A program made the position numbers and the translations under genes. 64,000 nt of DNA from positions 232,501 through 296,500 of the forward strand of contig JAPDFW010000059.1 of NCBI GenBank assembly GCA_028826165.1, written 5' to 3'. Origin of the DNA: Anaeramoeba ignava (Eukaryota; Metamonada; Anaeramoebidae). Numbering within the stretch: the first letter of the stretch is position 1; the number at the start of each line of letters is the position of its first letter. Of the stretch, positions 47,036 to 58,810 are shown piece by piece. The notes under the pieces were generated by a model that had not been told where the DNA came from, did no database searches, and was given only the letters and a program-made list of their open reading frames with translations.

Positions 47036-48400
47036 TTGTAAATAATTTTGTAAATAAATTTGTAAATAAATTTTGTAAATAATTTTATAAATAAATTTGT
47101 AAATAAATTTGTAAATAAATTTATAAATAATTTTGTAAATAAATTTGTAAATAATTTTATAAATAATTTTGTAAATAATTTTGTAAATAAATTTTGTAAA
47201 TAATTTTGTAAATAAATTTGTAAATAAATTTTGTAAATAAATTTGTAAATAATTTTGTAAATAATTTTGTAAATAATTTTGTAAATAAATTTGTAAATAA
47301 ATTTGTAAATAATTTTGTAAATAATTTTGTAAATAATTTTGTAAATAATTTTGTAAATAATTTTGTAAATAATTTTGTAAATAAATTTGTAAATAAATTT
47401 GTAAATAAATTTGTAAATAAATTTGTAAATAAATTTGTAAATAAATTTGTAAATAAATTTGTAAATAATTTTGTAAATAAATTTGTAAATAAATTTGTAA
47501 AATAAATTTGTAAAATAATTTTTAAAAATTATTTGTAAAATAATTTTGTAAATAAATTTGGAAATAAATTTATAAATAATTTTGTAAATAAATTTATAAA
47601 TAAATTTGTAAATAAATTTGTAAATAAATTTATAAATAATTTTGTAAATAATTTTATAAATAAATTTGTAAATAATTTTATAAATAAATTTGTAAATAAT
47701 TTTGTAAATAAATTTGTAAATAATTTGAATTTTGTAAATAAATTTGTAAATAATTTTGTAAATAATTTTGTAAATAAATTTATAAATAAATTTTGTAAAT
47801 AATTTTGTAAATAAATTTGTAAATAATTTTGTAAATAAATTTGTAAATAATTTTGTAAATAATTTTTAAATAAATTTATAAAATAAATAATTTTTGTAAA
47901 ATAATTTTGTAAAATAAATTTTATAATTAAATTTTATAAATAATTTTGTAAATAAATTTATAAATAAATTTGTAAATAAATTTATAAATAAATTTTGTAA
48001 ATAAATTTTATAAATAATTTTGTAAATAATTTTATAAATAAATTTTGTAAATAATTTTGTAAATAAATTTGTAAATAATTTTATAAATAAATTTGTAAAT
48101 AATTTTATAAATAAATTTGTAAATAAATTTGTAAATAAATTTGTAAATAATTTTATAAATAAATTTGTAAATAAATTTGTAAATAATTTTGTAAATAAAT
48201 TTGTAAATAAATTTGTAAATAATTTTATAAATAAATTTGTAAATAAATTTGTAAATAAATTTGTAAATAATTTTGTAAATAATTTTGTAAATAAATTTGT
48301 AAATAAATTTGTAAATAATTTTGTAAATAAATTTATAAATAATTTTGTAAATAATTTTGTAAATAATTTTGTAAATAATTTTGTAAATAAATTCGGAAAT
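47036..48400. repeat. 12-bp minisatellite (unit TTTGTAAATAAA)
   Basis: About 1.36 kb of TTTGTAAATAAA/TTTTGTAAATAA units with TTTATAAATAAA variants, spanning the space between the GPN2 start and the stop of the tandem PH-like gene. No coding signal. Confidence 0.95.
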
Positions 48401-48438
48401 GTTCTGAAAATAATTTAAAATGGATTTTGTAAATAAAT

Positions 48439-51400
48439 TTATAAATTTTGAGTAATCTCTTTTTTTCGATATACTTTAATTCTTCTGATTAATTCTTCAA
48501 ATTGTTCTAATTCCTTTAATTGGAAAACAAATTCTTCTTCTGTTGAAAAAATTAATTTTGCTTTGTAAATATTTTCTCGACTCATCGCAAATAATTTCAA
48601 AGGATCTGAAAAAGGAAATGATTTTGAAACATCATTTGAAGTTGAAAAACTGAAATATTCAGGAGAAACTTCAATTTTAATTTCTTGATTAACTAAATCA
48701 GGTGATTGTGGAGATTCAGTAATAGTGGCATTAAAAAAAGAAATATTTTCATCAATAAAAGAAAAATCTTCCAATTCAATCTCATCATTTCTTGCCATTT
48801 CTTTCCTTTTTTCAGACAAATCTTGATTTTCTTGTTGTTTTTCTTGCTTCTCCTTTTCAAACTGTTTTTTTTGGTAATAACTCATTTTTGCTTCTTTCAA
48901 ACTTTTCACAAAATCATTCTTTTCTTCCTCACTTTGGAATGAAACCATATAGGAACCTTCAGTAAAATGGAACCTTAGAATATCCGAATATTTGGGGTGT
49001 TTCATCAACTTGAATTTTTGATAGTATTCAAAATGATAGTTTACAGTTGATGTTTTAAAGTGGAAATCGTCGCCCAAACTCATCTCCACTTTATCAGTTC
49101 GTAGAAAGGAGTTATCAATGATATACGCTTGAAATTTCTTATTCCCAAGATTCCTTTGATGCTCAACTTGCGAAAATGCTTTTACTGGTTTTTTTGGTGA
49201 TGTTTTGCTCAATTCTTTTTGCTCAATTCCCTTTTTAATTTGTGTTTTTCTTTTGAGCGGAAAAGACCCAAGTGATTTTGTTCTTTGGAAACGATAAACC
49301 TTGGAAAACTTCGATAAATCTTGTGATTTATCAAAAGAAAGAATGAAGCTTTTGTGGTTTTTCAATTCGAGCTTGAAAATATTTCCTTTTTCGGAATTTT
49401 GGAATAATTTCAATTGATCACTAAATGGTTCACTTATTGTTTCTTTTGATGTTTTCATAAAAATGCTTTTTTCGTTGATCTTTAAAGTTCCTTTGTCGAT
49501 TTTCTTGAACTTTGAGTCAAGAACGTTTACTTCATAAACACCTTCAGGTTTTTCTGTTGATTTTTCTTCTGTTAATTTTTCTGCTGAATTTTTTATTTGT
49601 TTTTGTGGAACAACTAGTGATTTCATTGACATCGAACGTTGAAATTGGAATCTTTTGGAGAAAAGTTCTCTTTCTTCGGAATTGAAAAAAAGTACTGTTA
49701 TAATTTCCGAATCGAATTGCAGCTTCACAATATTTGGATTGGTTGAGAAAAATGAAAGCTTCATTTTGTCCGTTTGTTCTTTCACAATTTTCTTTTTTTT
49801 TGATTTGATTTTGATTTTTTGATTTTTAATTATTAAATGTGCTTTTTCAAGAATTTCGAAGTCTTTGGCAAGAATCCCAACTAAAAATCTGCCTTCATCT
49901 GGTGAATTCACAGAGAAAAATGGTGTTCTTATATCCTTATGTGGTTCAAATTGTCTTGTTTTTTGATTTGATAGTTCTTGTTTTAATTGATTGAAAATTT
50001 TGAGAAATTCAACCTTTTGTTGTTCTGTGTCAAAAACTAACATGAATTCTTCTCCGTCTGAAAAAGATATCTTAATCACTCTCTTATTCTGCGAGATTTG
50101 TAAAATATTTGTTTGCGGATTGAATGGTTTGACAACAATTTGTTTTTCAAAATCCAAAAGAAATGTTTCTCCTTTCATTTTCAAAAATCCTGAATCAATT
50201 TGAACAAAATCTTTTGTGATTAATTTGATACTAAAACTATGGATTGGTGGTTCTTTTCTTGGTGTGACATCAAGTTCATCATTTTTTTTCTTTTTTTGAT
50301 TTTCATTTTGATTTTCATTTCATTTTGATTTCCATTTTGGGATTTCTTTTTGAATTTAACTCGTTGAAATTTCCACAAATCAAGAAATTCTGTTGCTTGA
50401 TTTATACTTTCAAAAGAAACAATAAATGAATTTCCATCCATAAAATCAATTTTGATAACGTTTTTGTTTTTCGGACTTTTTGATACTTTGGCTTTATTTG
50501 CGTAACTTTTGCGTAGTTTTTGTGATGATGTTTTAATTATAACAGCATTTTCATCAAGTTCTAAAAACCCTTGATCGATAGTTTCCAATTGTTTATTAAG
50601 AAAAGAGCATTCAGCCTTCTTGAGGGATTTTTTTGAAAGAAAAGGAAGATAAAGACCATCCAAATTAATATCATTTTGATTTTGATTTTGATTTTGATTT
50701 TGATTTTCATTTTGATTTTGATTTTGATTTTCATTTTGATTTTGATTTTGATTTTGATTTTCATTTTCAATTTCTTTTTCAATTTCTTTTTCAATTTCTT
50801 TTTCAATTTCTTTTTTCTTGTTTTTATCAATAATCATTTTTTTTCTAATTTTCAATTCCTCAATAAAATGATCCAAATCTTCTTTTCGATCAAATTTCAA
50901 AATGACCAAAAGTTCAATATCCTTGAAAAACAAACCACAAACACAATTATTGTTTAAATGAAGAGAAAATTGGGTATTTGAAATTTGCTTTTTGATTTCT
51001 TCTCCATTAGAATTGAGAAGTAAGATAAAATCCTTTCGCAAATAAACATTGCCGCTATATTGAAGCTTTCCCAGTTTTGAATAGAATAAGACGTTGTATT
51101 GATGGTCTTGATGCTCCTTAAAAAGCTCTGTATTGGATTTTAATTTGGTAATGAGAGAATGGAATTTATGCTGAGATTCTAAGTCTTTAAACTTGATAAG
51201 ACAAGCAGATTTAAATTTGATTAAATTAAGAATGATAAAACCAGGATAATTTTTCTCATCTTTTGAAACTTTGATATTTTGAATCGAATCCAAAATGAAA
51301 TCATCTTTCCAAATGATTGTTAATGAAGATGAGGCGAGGATTAAATGGCCTGCTGATATATTCAATTGATTCCGATTGCTGGACTTTTCTTGACGAATAT

Positions 51401-52775
51401 CAACATCAAACTGATTAATCTCAATAGAAGTATCAAAAGCATTTGCAAAATATCTGCTTCTTTTCTCCTCGAATTTGCTTTTGAAATCTTGCATTTGATT
51501 TGGATCGTCAAATGAAAGAACCAAATAATCATTCATTCCGATTGAAAAATTAAGTGAATTTTTTTGATCTTTTTGTAAGTCAGTTTCCGATATTTCTTGA
51601 TCCAAAGAGTATTTTTTTGTGATTTGGAAATCAGAACCAATTTGAACATCAAAAGTCTCAGAATCAAACGTAATTTGGCAAGATTCGCTTTCATTTGATT
51701 CAGAAGAAACAACTTTGCATTTGAATTCGTTTCCTGTTTTTTGTTGCGAATCAAATATTTCCGTGATTTTGCTTGATTTGGAAACAAAGGATTGAAGGAA
51801 ATGGTTTCTTTTTTCTTCGTTGTCAAATTTCATCACAATAAAGCAGTGCTCGTCAATATAAAAACGGCAAAAAAGCTCTTGATTAGAAAAAAATTGGAGA
51901 GTGGAATAAGAACTGTATTTTCTTTTGAATTCTTGGTCAGAAATTTTGACAGCAAAATGATCATCAAATAACAAAATTCTTCCGATTCCAATATTTTCTT
52001 GAAAAGAGTTATAAAGGTTCAATTTGAAGACTTCTCCTGGTTTATTTTGAGGAGACTCGTTGGGAATCGATTGAACTAAATATTGTGAAGTATTTTTGGA
52101 AAAGATCAAATCCGAGAAGAATTTATCATAAGAATTGGAAGAAGAATCAACAGGAAGTTTTAAGATTGATTCCTCAAAAAGGTGGTTTGATGCGAATTTG
52201 TATGAAGAAAGAATAATAGGAGGTTTATTATAATCTTGCTTTTGGGTTGATTTGTGAAGAAATGATAAAAATGAATGGCAAAATAGGTCTCTTTCAAATG
52301 AAGTTTCCATTGATCCAACAAAAGAAGTTGAGGTGTTTAGTTGAATTGCAAACAAAGTGAAGTCTTTTGGATGAAGAAAGATTTTCTGGTTTTCGTTAAA
52401 AGGAACTTCGTAAATTTTTTTCGAGTTTGAAATCACTTTGATTTTTTTCTTTCTTAATTTAATTATTGCAGAAACAAATAAAGAATTTGTTATGATTTTC
52501 AAATTGAAATCAACAAAACCTTGTGAAACATAAACTAGTGTTTGTTTTGTTATTTTCTTGCTGTTTTTCGCAATGTTTGGATTCGTTATGAATTTGTTTT
52601 CTTGTGTTTGGAAATCTTGAATTTTTGATTGAATAAGAATTGGTTTTCCGTTTGAATCAAATTCAGAAATTATGTTTGATATTTCAATTTTTTCTGTGAT
52701 TTTATTAGAAATTATTTTTTTGATTTGTGTTTCATTGTTTTCTAAATTATTATTATTATTATTATTTTCTTCCAT
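48439..52775 (-). CDS. Large tandem PH-like repeat protein (about eleven modules), one -1 frameshift
   Basis: The first frame runs from the ATG at 52775 to about 50310 and the second from there to the stop at 48439. One missing A in a GAAAAT repeat (50310-50325) accounts for the switch; corrected length 1445 aa. After an Asn-rich start the protein is a string of ~100-130-residue modules, about six before and five after the shift. Each shows strand-rich sequence, a variable loop and an end like FIVSFESINQATEFLDLWKFQR, FILSFDKSQDLSKFSKVYRF or YMVSFQSEEEKNDFVKSL. A charged Asn-Gln/Asn-Glu linker lies just before module six and another at the shift. The module pattern matches a PH superfold but with low identity between copies. 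It shares this module with the gene at 12173. Function unknown; a membrane or cytoskeletal scaffold is an inference. Confidence 0.75.
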
Positions 52776-53301
52776 AATTTTTAAATTTTTTTCTTTTTAA
52801 TTGAAGAAAAAAAAAATGAAAAAAAAAAAAAAAAAAAAAAATTTTTTTAAAAAAGAAAAAATAAGAAAAAAAAATTTTTTTATTTAAATTCAGATTTATT
52901 TGATGAAAGGAATTTAAATTATTCTAAAAATGGAATTTAAATAAATCAATTCAAATAAAATTAATCAATTCAATTTAAATAAAATTATTCAATTCAATTC
53001 AAATAAAATTATTCAATTCAATTTAATTAAAATTATTCAATTCAATTTAATTAAAATTATTCAATTCAATTTAATTAAAATTATTCAATTCAATTCAAAT
53101 AAAATAAAATTATTCAATTCAATTCAATTAAAATTATTCAATTCAATTTAATTAAATTTATTCAATTCAATTTAAATAAATCAATTCAATTCAAATAAAA
53201 TAAAATTATTCAATTCAATTCAAATAAATCAATTCAATTCAATTCAAATAAAATTATTCTAAAAATGGATTTTAAATAAATTTATTTAAATTTAATTAAA
53301 A
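52776..53301. repeat. Spacer with ~20-bp TTCAATTCAATTTAATTAAAATTA repeats
   Basis: 52776-52880 is a purine-rich upstream region of the tandem PH-like gene. 52965-53275 holds ATTCAATTCAA plus ATAAAATT units in varying order. No gene seen. Confidence 0.8.
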
Positions 53302-56300
53302 TTAATTATCATCAAACAAACTCTTATAATTTTTAATTTTGTTTTTAGAATCGGAAACTTTCTTTTTATTTTTCTTTTTTGAATCAGTTTGAGAATAATT
53401 TTTTGGATCAGAAACATAATTTTGACCAATCCTTTGAGTTCTATGCATAACCAAAAACCTTTCATAATCATAAAGCCAATCAATATAAAGAGGATCATTA
53501 AAAATAGAAACAAAATCCTGAAGACTAAGCCTTGGATTCTGATAAAAAAGCCCAGGAAACCTTTTGCCGTTTAAAAAAGACAAAAGAAAAGAAGAACAAG
53601 GATCTTTTTGTTTATCAAGTAAAGTATGATATATTTCATCAAGAATTCTTTGGCGAAGTCTTCGAATTTCATCAATTTTTTGGATTCCAATTTTTTTAAT
53701 AGAAAGTTGAGTCAAATTGTCAAAATTAATTAACGGTATTTTAAAATGTCTCACTAAATGATCCTCACATTTCAAACAAGTATGATGCTGTTCAAAATCT
53801 CCTTGTTGAACAATTTTACTTGGAATTATTGATGTTCTTGAACAGCATGTTGAGCAAAGAATTCTTCCACAATACATACAATGATCCGAACGAACTAACA
53901 ATGTAAATTTTGTTCCACATTCTTCACAACAATCTCCTTTGTGAAAATATGGCAAATCATGATTTAATAATTCTGAGTTTTGATCATAAATAAATGCTCC
54001 TTTTTTAAACAATATTTCATTTTCATCCTCAAAAAATTTCTCATCATCTTCATCTTGAATATAATTGAAATAAATTGCCCGCGGATAAGACCATGGCTTT
54101 GGATTGGCTACAAGTTTCTTGAAATGTATTGAATCTGTTGTGTTTTCATTTGATTCTTTTTTTTCTTTGTTTCTTTGCTTTTTTCTTTCATTCACCATTT
54201 TCATCCCAATTTTTTTCCGACTTGATTTATTCATATTTCCTACTAAAAGATGAAGAAGACCTTGTCCTGGAATTAAACTATTATTGTCTTCTTCAATATT
54301 TGTATCTGTTTTTGTTGTTGTTGTTGTTGAATATTCTTCAGAAGAATCAATCAAAGAAATTCCATTTTCTTTATCATTTTTATCAAAAATTTCCTTTTGT
54401 TTTTCTTTAAAATTTTCATTATTTTCATTTTCATTTTCATTTTCATTTTCTTGATTTTGTTTGGGAATTCTATTTGAATATGCTGATCTTTTTTCTAAAT
54501 TCTTCAATAATTTCTCATTCAAATGAACTTCTTTAAGAATAAACTTTGGAATTTGAAGTTCTTGTTCTTCACTCCATTTCTTCATATAAGGTGAATGCTG
54601 TAAAAAATCATCAATATTTACAAGTTGATTTCTTGAGCTAATACTTGCTTTTTTTTCATCAAAGTTTCCAATAAGAAATTTTGATTCTTCTTTATTTTTC
54701 CTTTTTTTCATTTGCTTTTTAAATAATTCGCTTTGCAATCCATATGTTTGTAAATGTGGGAGTTTCTTTTTTTGAGGCGATAGAGTTTGTGAAAATGTAT
54801 AAGTTTTTGATAATATTGTTTCTGGATTTTCTTCTGTTTGATTTTTCACTTCAATTAATGATTTTATAATAATTGCTTTTTTCTTATCATTTTCAACATC
54901 AATCATTAAAGTTGATTCTGTTTTTTTCTTTTTATGGCGAGATTCGTATTGAATTTTATTTTTTGAATTTGTTTGTTTTGATTCTGATGATTGATCTTTT
55001 CCAAATAAAGCTTAATTATTATAAATTATTTTATAAATTATTTTTTTGGATTGTTTTATAATTTATATATTTATTTTTTTTGGAATTTACTTGGATTGTA
55101 TTTTGTTGCAAGATGTTCAATTATATCATTTCCTTCTAATGATATTGCATCTTTCTCATTTTCAGTAAGAAGTATATGTTTTCTTTTTAAAAATATAAGA
55201 AACATCATAAAAAATATTCTTCGAAGTTTTTTATGTAAATTTTGTTGTTTAGGAGATGAAAACCAAAAATTAGGACGTAATAAATCTAATTTTAATTTTT
55301 TATCCGATTTTAATTTTTTATCCGATTTTATTTTAATTTTAATTTGAATTTTAATTTTAATTTTAATTTGAATTTTAATTTTAATTTTAATTTTAATTTT
55401 ACATGGAGAAAGTATACTCGATGCATGATCTAAAGAAAACCCATTAACAGATGAATTTAGTGATAATTTACATACACAAATACCAAGACATTCTAAAGCT
55501 CTTTGATTTGCTTTTGGTAATTGAGTAAAATAAAGTTCATAAACAGAATTTGTATCACACCAAACTCCAAAACAATATTTTTGAACAATTTTATATAAAT
55601 TATATCTTTCATCACGAAAATGAGGTCCATTAGGTGGATCAAATCCTGAAATAAACTTAGATATTATATCATTAGAACCTCCACAAATTTCAATTAAACG
55701 TTGAATCTTTTCATTTTGAAGTAAATTTGATTCACCTTTAATTTTAATTTTAATTTTAATTTTAATTTTAATTTTAATTTTAAATTTAATTTTAATTTTA
55801 AATTTTAAATTTTAATTTTAATTTTAATTTTAATTTTAATTTTAATTTTAATTTTAATTTTAATTTTAAATTTTAATTACATGTTCTCACATATTTGCTA
55901 ACAATATCCATGCAATCATTATAAACATAACCAGGAAATAATGGCTCTGGAAGTTCTTGAAGCCATTGTCTTAAAAGATGAAATGCAATAATTGGATCTT
56001 CTGGATCACAAAAATTTCCAAGATTCCATTGAAAAAAGAATTCTTGAAATCTTTTTTTAAATTTAAAAATTGATTTAAAAATTGATTTAAAAATTAATTT
56101 AAATTTAGAAATTGATTTATATTTAGAAATTGATTTATATTTAAAAATTGATTTAAATTTAAAAATTAATTTAAATTTAGAAATTGATTTAAATTTAGAA
56201 ATTGATTTAAATTTAAAAATTGATTTAAATTTAAAAATTAATTTAAATTTAAAAATTGATTTAAATTTAAAAATTGATTTAAATTTAAAAATTAATTTAA

Positions 56301-58731
56301 ATTTAGAAATTGATTTAAATTTAAAAATTGATTTAAATTTAAAAATTGATTTAAATTTAGAAATTGATTTAAATTTAAAAATTGATTTAAATTTAAAAAT
56401 TAATTTAAATTTAAAAATTGATTTAAATTTAAAAATTGATTTAAATTTAAAAATTAATTTAAATTTAGAAATTGATTTAAATTTAAAAATTGATTTAAAT
56501 TTAAAAATTGATTTAGAAATTGATTTAAATTTAGAAATTGATTTAAATTTAGAAATTGATTTAAATTTAAAAATTGATTTAGATTTAAAAATTGATTTAA
56601 ATTTAGAAATTGATTTAAATTTAAAAATTGATTTAGATTTAAAAATTAATTTAAATTTAAAAATTGATTTAAATTTAGAAATTGATTTAAATTTAAAAAT
56701 TGATTTAAATTTAAAAATTGATTTAAATTTAAAAATTGATTTAGAAATTGATTTATATTTAGAAATTGATTTAAATTTAAAAATTGATTTAGATTTAGAA
56801 ATTGATTTAAATTTAGAAATTGATTTAAATTTAAAAATTGATTTAAATTTAAAAATTGATTTAAAATTAGAAATTGATTTAAATTTAAAAATTGATTTAG
56901 ATTTAAAAATTAATTTAAATTTAAAAATTGATTTAAATTTAAAAATTGATTTAAATTTAAAAATTGATTTAAATTTAAAAATTGATTTAAATTTAAAAAT
57001 TGATTTAAATTTAAAAATTGATTTAAATTTAAAAATTAATTTAAATTTAAAAATTGATTTAAATTTAAAAATTGATTTAAATTTAAAAATTAATTTAAAT
57101 TTAGAAATTGATTTAAATTTAAAAATTGATTTAAATTTAAAAATTGATTTAGAAATTGATTTAAATTTAGAAATTGATTTAAATTTAGAAATTGATTTAA
57201 ATTTAAAAATTGATTTAGAAATTGATTTAAATTTAGAAATTGATTTAAATTTAGAAATTGATTTAAATTTAAAAATTGATTTAGATTTAAAAATTGATTT
57301 AAATTTAGAAATTGATTTAAATTTAAAAATTGATTTAGATTTAAAAATTGATTTAAATTTAAAAATTAATTTAAATTTAGAAATTGATTTAAATTTAAAA
57401 ATTGATTTAAATTTAAAAATTGATTTAGAAATTGATTTAAATTTAGAAATTGATTTAAATTTAAAAATTGATTTAAAATTAGAAATTGATTTAAATTTAA
57501 AAATTGATTTAAATTTAAAAATTGATTTAAATTTAGAAATTGATTTAAATTTAAAAATTGATTTAGATTTAAAAATTGATTTAAATTTAGAAATTGATTT
57601 AAATTTAAAAATTGATTTATATTTAGAAATTGATTTAAATTTAAAAATTGATTTAGAAATTGATTTAAATTTAGAAATTGATTTAAATTTAGAAATTGAT
57701 TTAGATTTAGAAATTGATTTAGATTTGGAAATTGATTTAGATTTAGAAATTGATTTAAATTTAAAAATTGATTTAGATTTAGAAATTGATTTAAATTTAA
57801 AAATTGATTTAGATTTAGAAATTGATTTAGATTTAGAAATTTATTTAAATTTAAAAATTAATTTAAATTTAAAAATTGATTTATATTTAGAAATTGATTT
57901 AGATTTAGAAATTGATTTAGATTTAGAAATTGATTTAGATTTAGAAATTGATTTATATTTAAAAATTGATTTAGATTTAGAAATTGATTTATATTTAAAA
58001 ATTGATTTATATTTAAAAATTGATTTAAATTTAGAAATTGATTTAAATTTAAAAATTGATTTATATTTAAAAATTGATTTATATTTAAAAATTGATTTAA
58101 ATTTAAAAATTGATTTAAATTTAAAAATTGATTTAAATTTAGAAATTGATTTAAATTTAAAAATTGATTTAAATTTAAAAATTGATTTAAATTTAGAAAT
58201 TGATTTAAATTTAAAAATTAATTTAAATTTAAAAATTGATTTAAATTTAGAAATTGATTTAAATTTAAAAATTGATTTAGATTTAAATTTAGAAATTGAT
58301 TTAGATTTAGAAATTGAATGTAATTTTAATTCCAACCTCGTTTCATTTCGACGTTCTTGTAATAAATTTCGTGAATCAATTCCTTTATCAGTTAAATATT
58401 GACATAAAATTGTTAAAACTTGAGGTACAAGAAAATCTCCAGAAAGTAATTCATTTATACTAGTTCCAAAATGTTTTTTAATTCTATGATGAGTTATTCT
58501 CTAATTTAAAAAGTAAAAAAATAAATTTTATTGTTGTTTTTATTTTTTAAAATTAAATATTTTTTTTTCCTTTTTTTTTACTGGTTGATTTTTTAAAGAA
58601 GTTAATTTAATTTTTGAAGAATTTAATGGAAAATCTTCTTTATCTTTTTTATTATTTTTCTAAAAATTTAAAATTTAAAATTAAAAATTAAAATTTAAAA
58701 TTATTTTGGTTTATCAAACCTCATTAGACAT
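53302..58731 (-). CDS. RhoGAP-like and FYVE-type zinc finger protein
   Basis: Seven exons: 58731-58720, 58659-58582, 58500-58337, 56050-55881, 55735-55403, 55285-55091 and 55010-53302; phases 0, 0, 2, 1, 1, 1 agree; 886 aa. Residues ~35-240 follow RhoGAP order: HFGTSINELLSGDFLVPQ, then YLTDKGI, then FHLLRQWLQELPEPLF, then YFTQLPKANQRALECL and ILSPYLLRP. The site of the arginine finger reads GIDSRNLLQERRN, so the GIFR motif is not recognisable. After a polar linker, residues ~675-728 form a FYVE-like finger (CCEECGTKF, RSDHCMYCGRILCSTC, CLKCEDHL), which in family members binds PI3P on endosomes; the RSDHC variant departs from R(R/K)HHCR. It probably links endosomal membranes to Rho signalling. 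Exon 1 codes only four residues, so the start is the least certain part. Intron 3 is 2286 nt of repeat. Confidence 0.8.
55320..55402 (-). repeat. TTTTAA/TTTGAA hexamers in a RhoGAP-FYVE intron
   Basis: About 80 bp inside the intron 55286-55402; another (TTTTAA)n block of about 140 bp fills intron 55736-55880. Same hexamer family as in three other genes. Confidence 0.85.
56062..58318 (-). repeat. 18-bp minisatellite (unit ATTGATTTAAATTTAAAA) filling RhoGAP-FYVE intron 3
   Basis: About 2.26 kb of 18-bp units alternating TTTAAAAATTGATTTAAA and TTTAGAAATTGATTTAAA. C is absent from the + strand over nearly the whole array. Both strands give long open frames because the unit length is a multiple of three; these are not genes. 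Blocks of several units recur in the same order. Confidence 0.95.
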
Positions 58732-58737
58732 TTTTTA

Positions 58738-58800
58738 AATGAAAGAAAAATGGAAAAAAATGAAAAATAAAAAATGAAAAAATAAAAATGAAAAAAAATA
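58738..58800 (-). promoter_or_regulatory. Initiator-like tract upstream of the RhoGAP-FYVE gene
   Basis: Repeated TTTTTCATTTTT motifs within 10-70 bases of the predicted ATG at 58731, overlapping the short spacer before the stop of the next gene. The tract supports the four-codon first exon. Function inferred. Confidence 0.35.
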
Positions 58801-58810
58801 TTGTTGAAAT

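Noticed and set aside
57725-58402. 225-codon + strand frame of Asp-Leu-Glu-Ile repeats
   Set aside because: 18-bp intron repeat, open on both strands because its unit is a multiple of three; its end overlaps a RhoGAP exon on the other strand.
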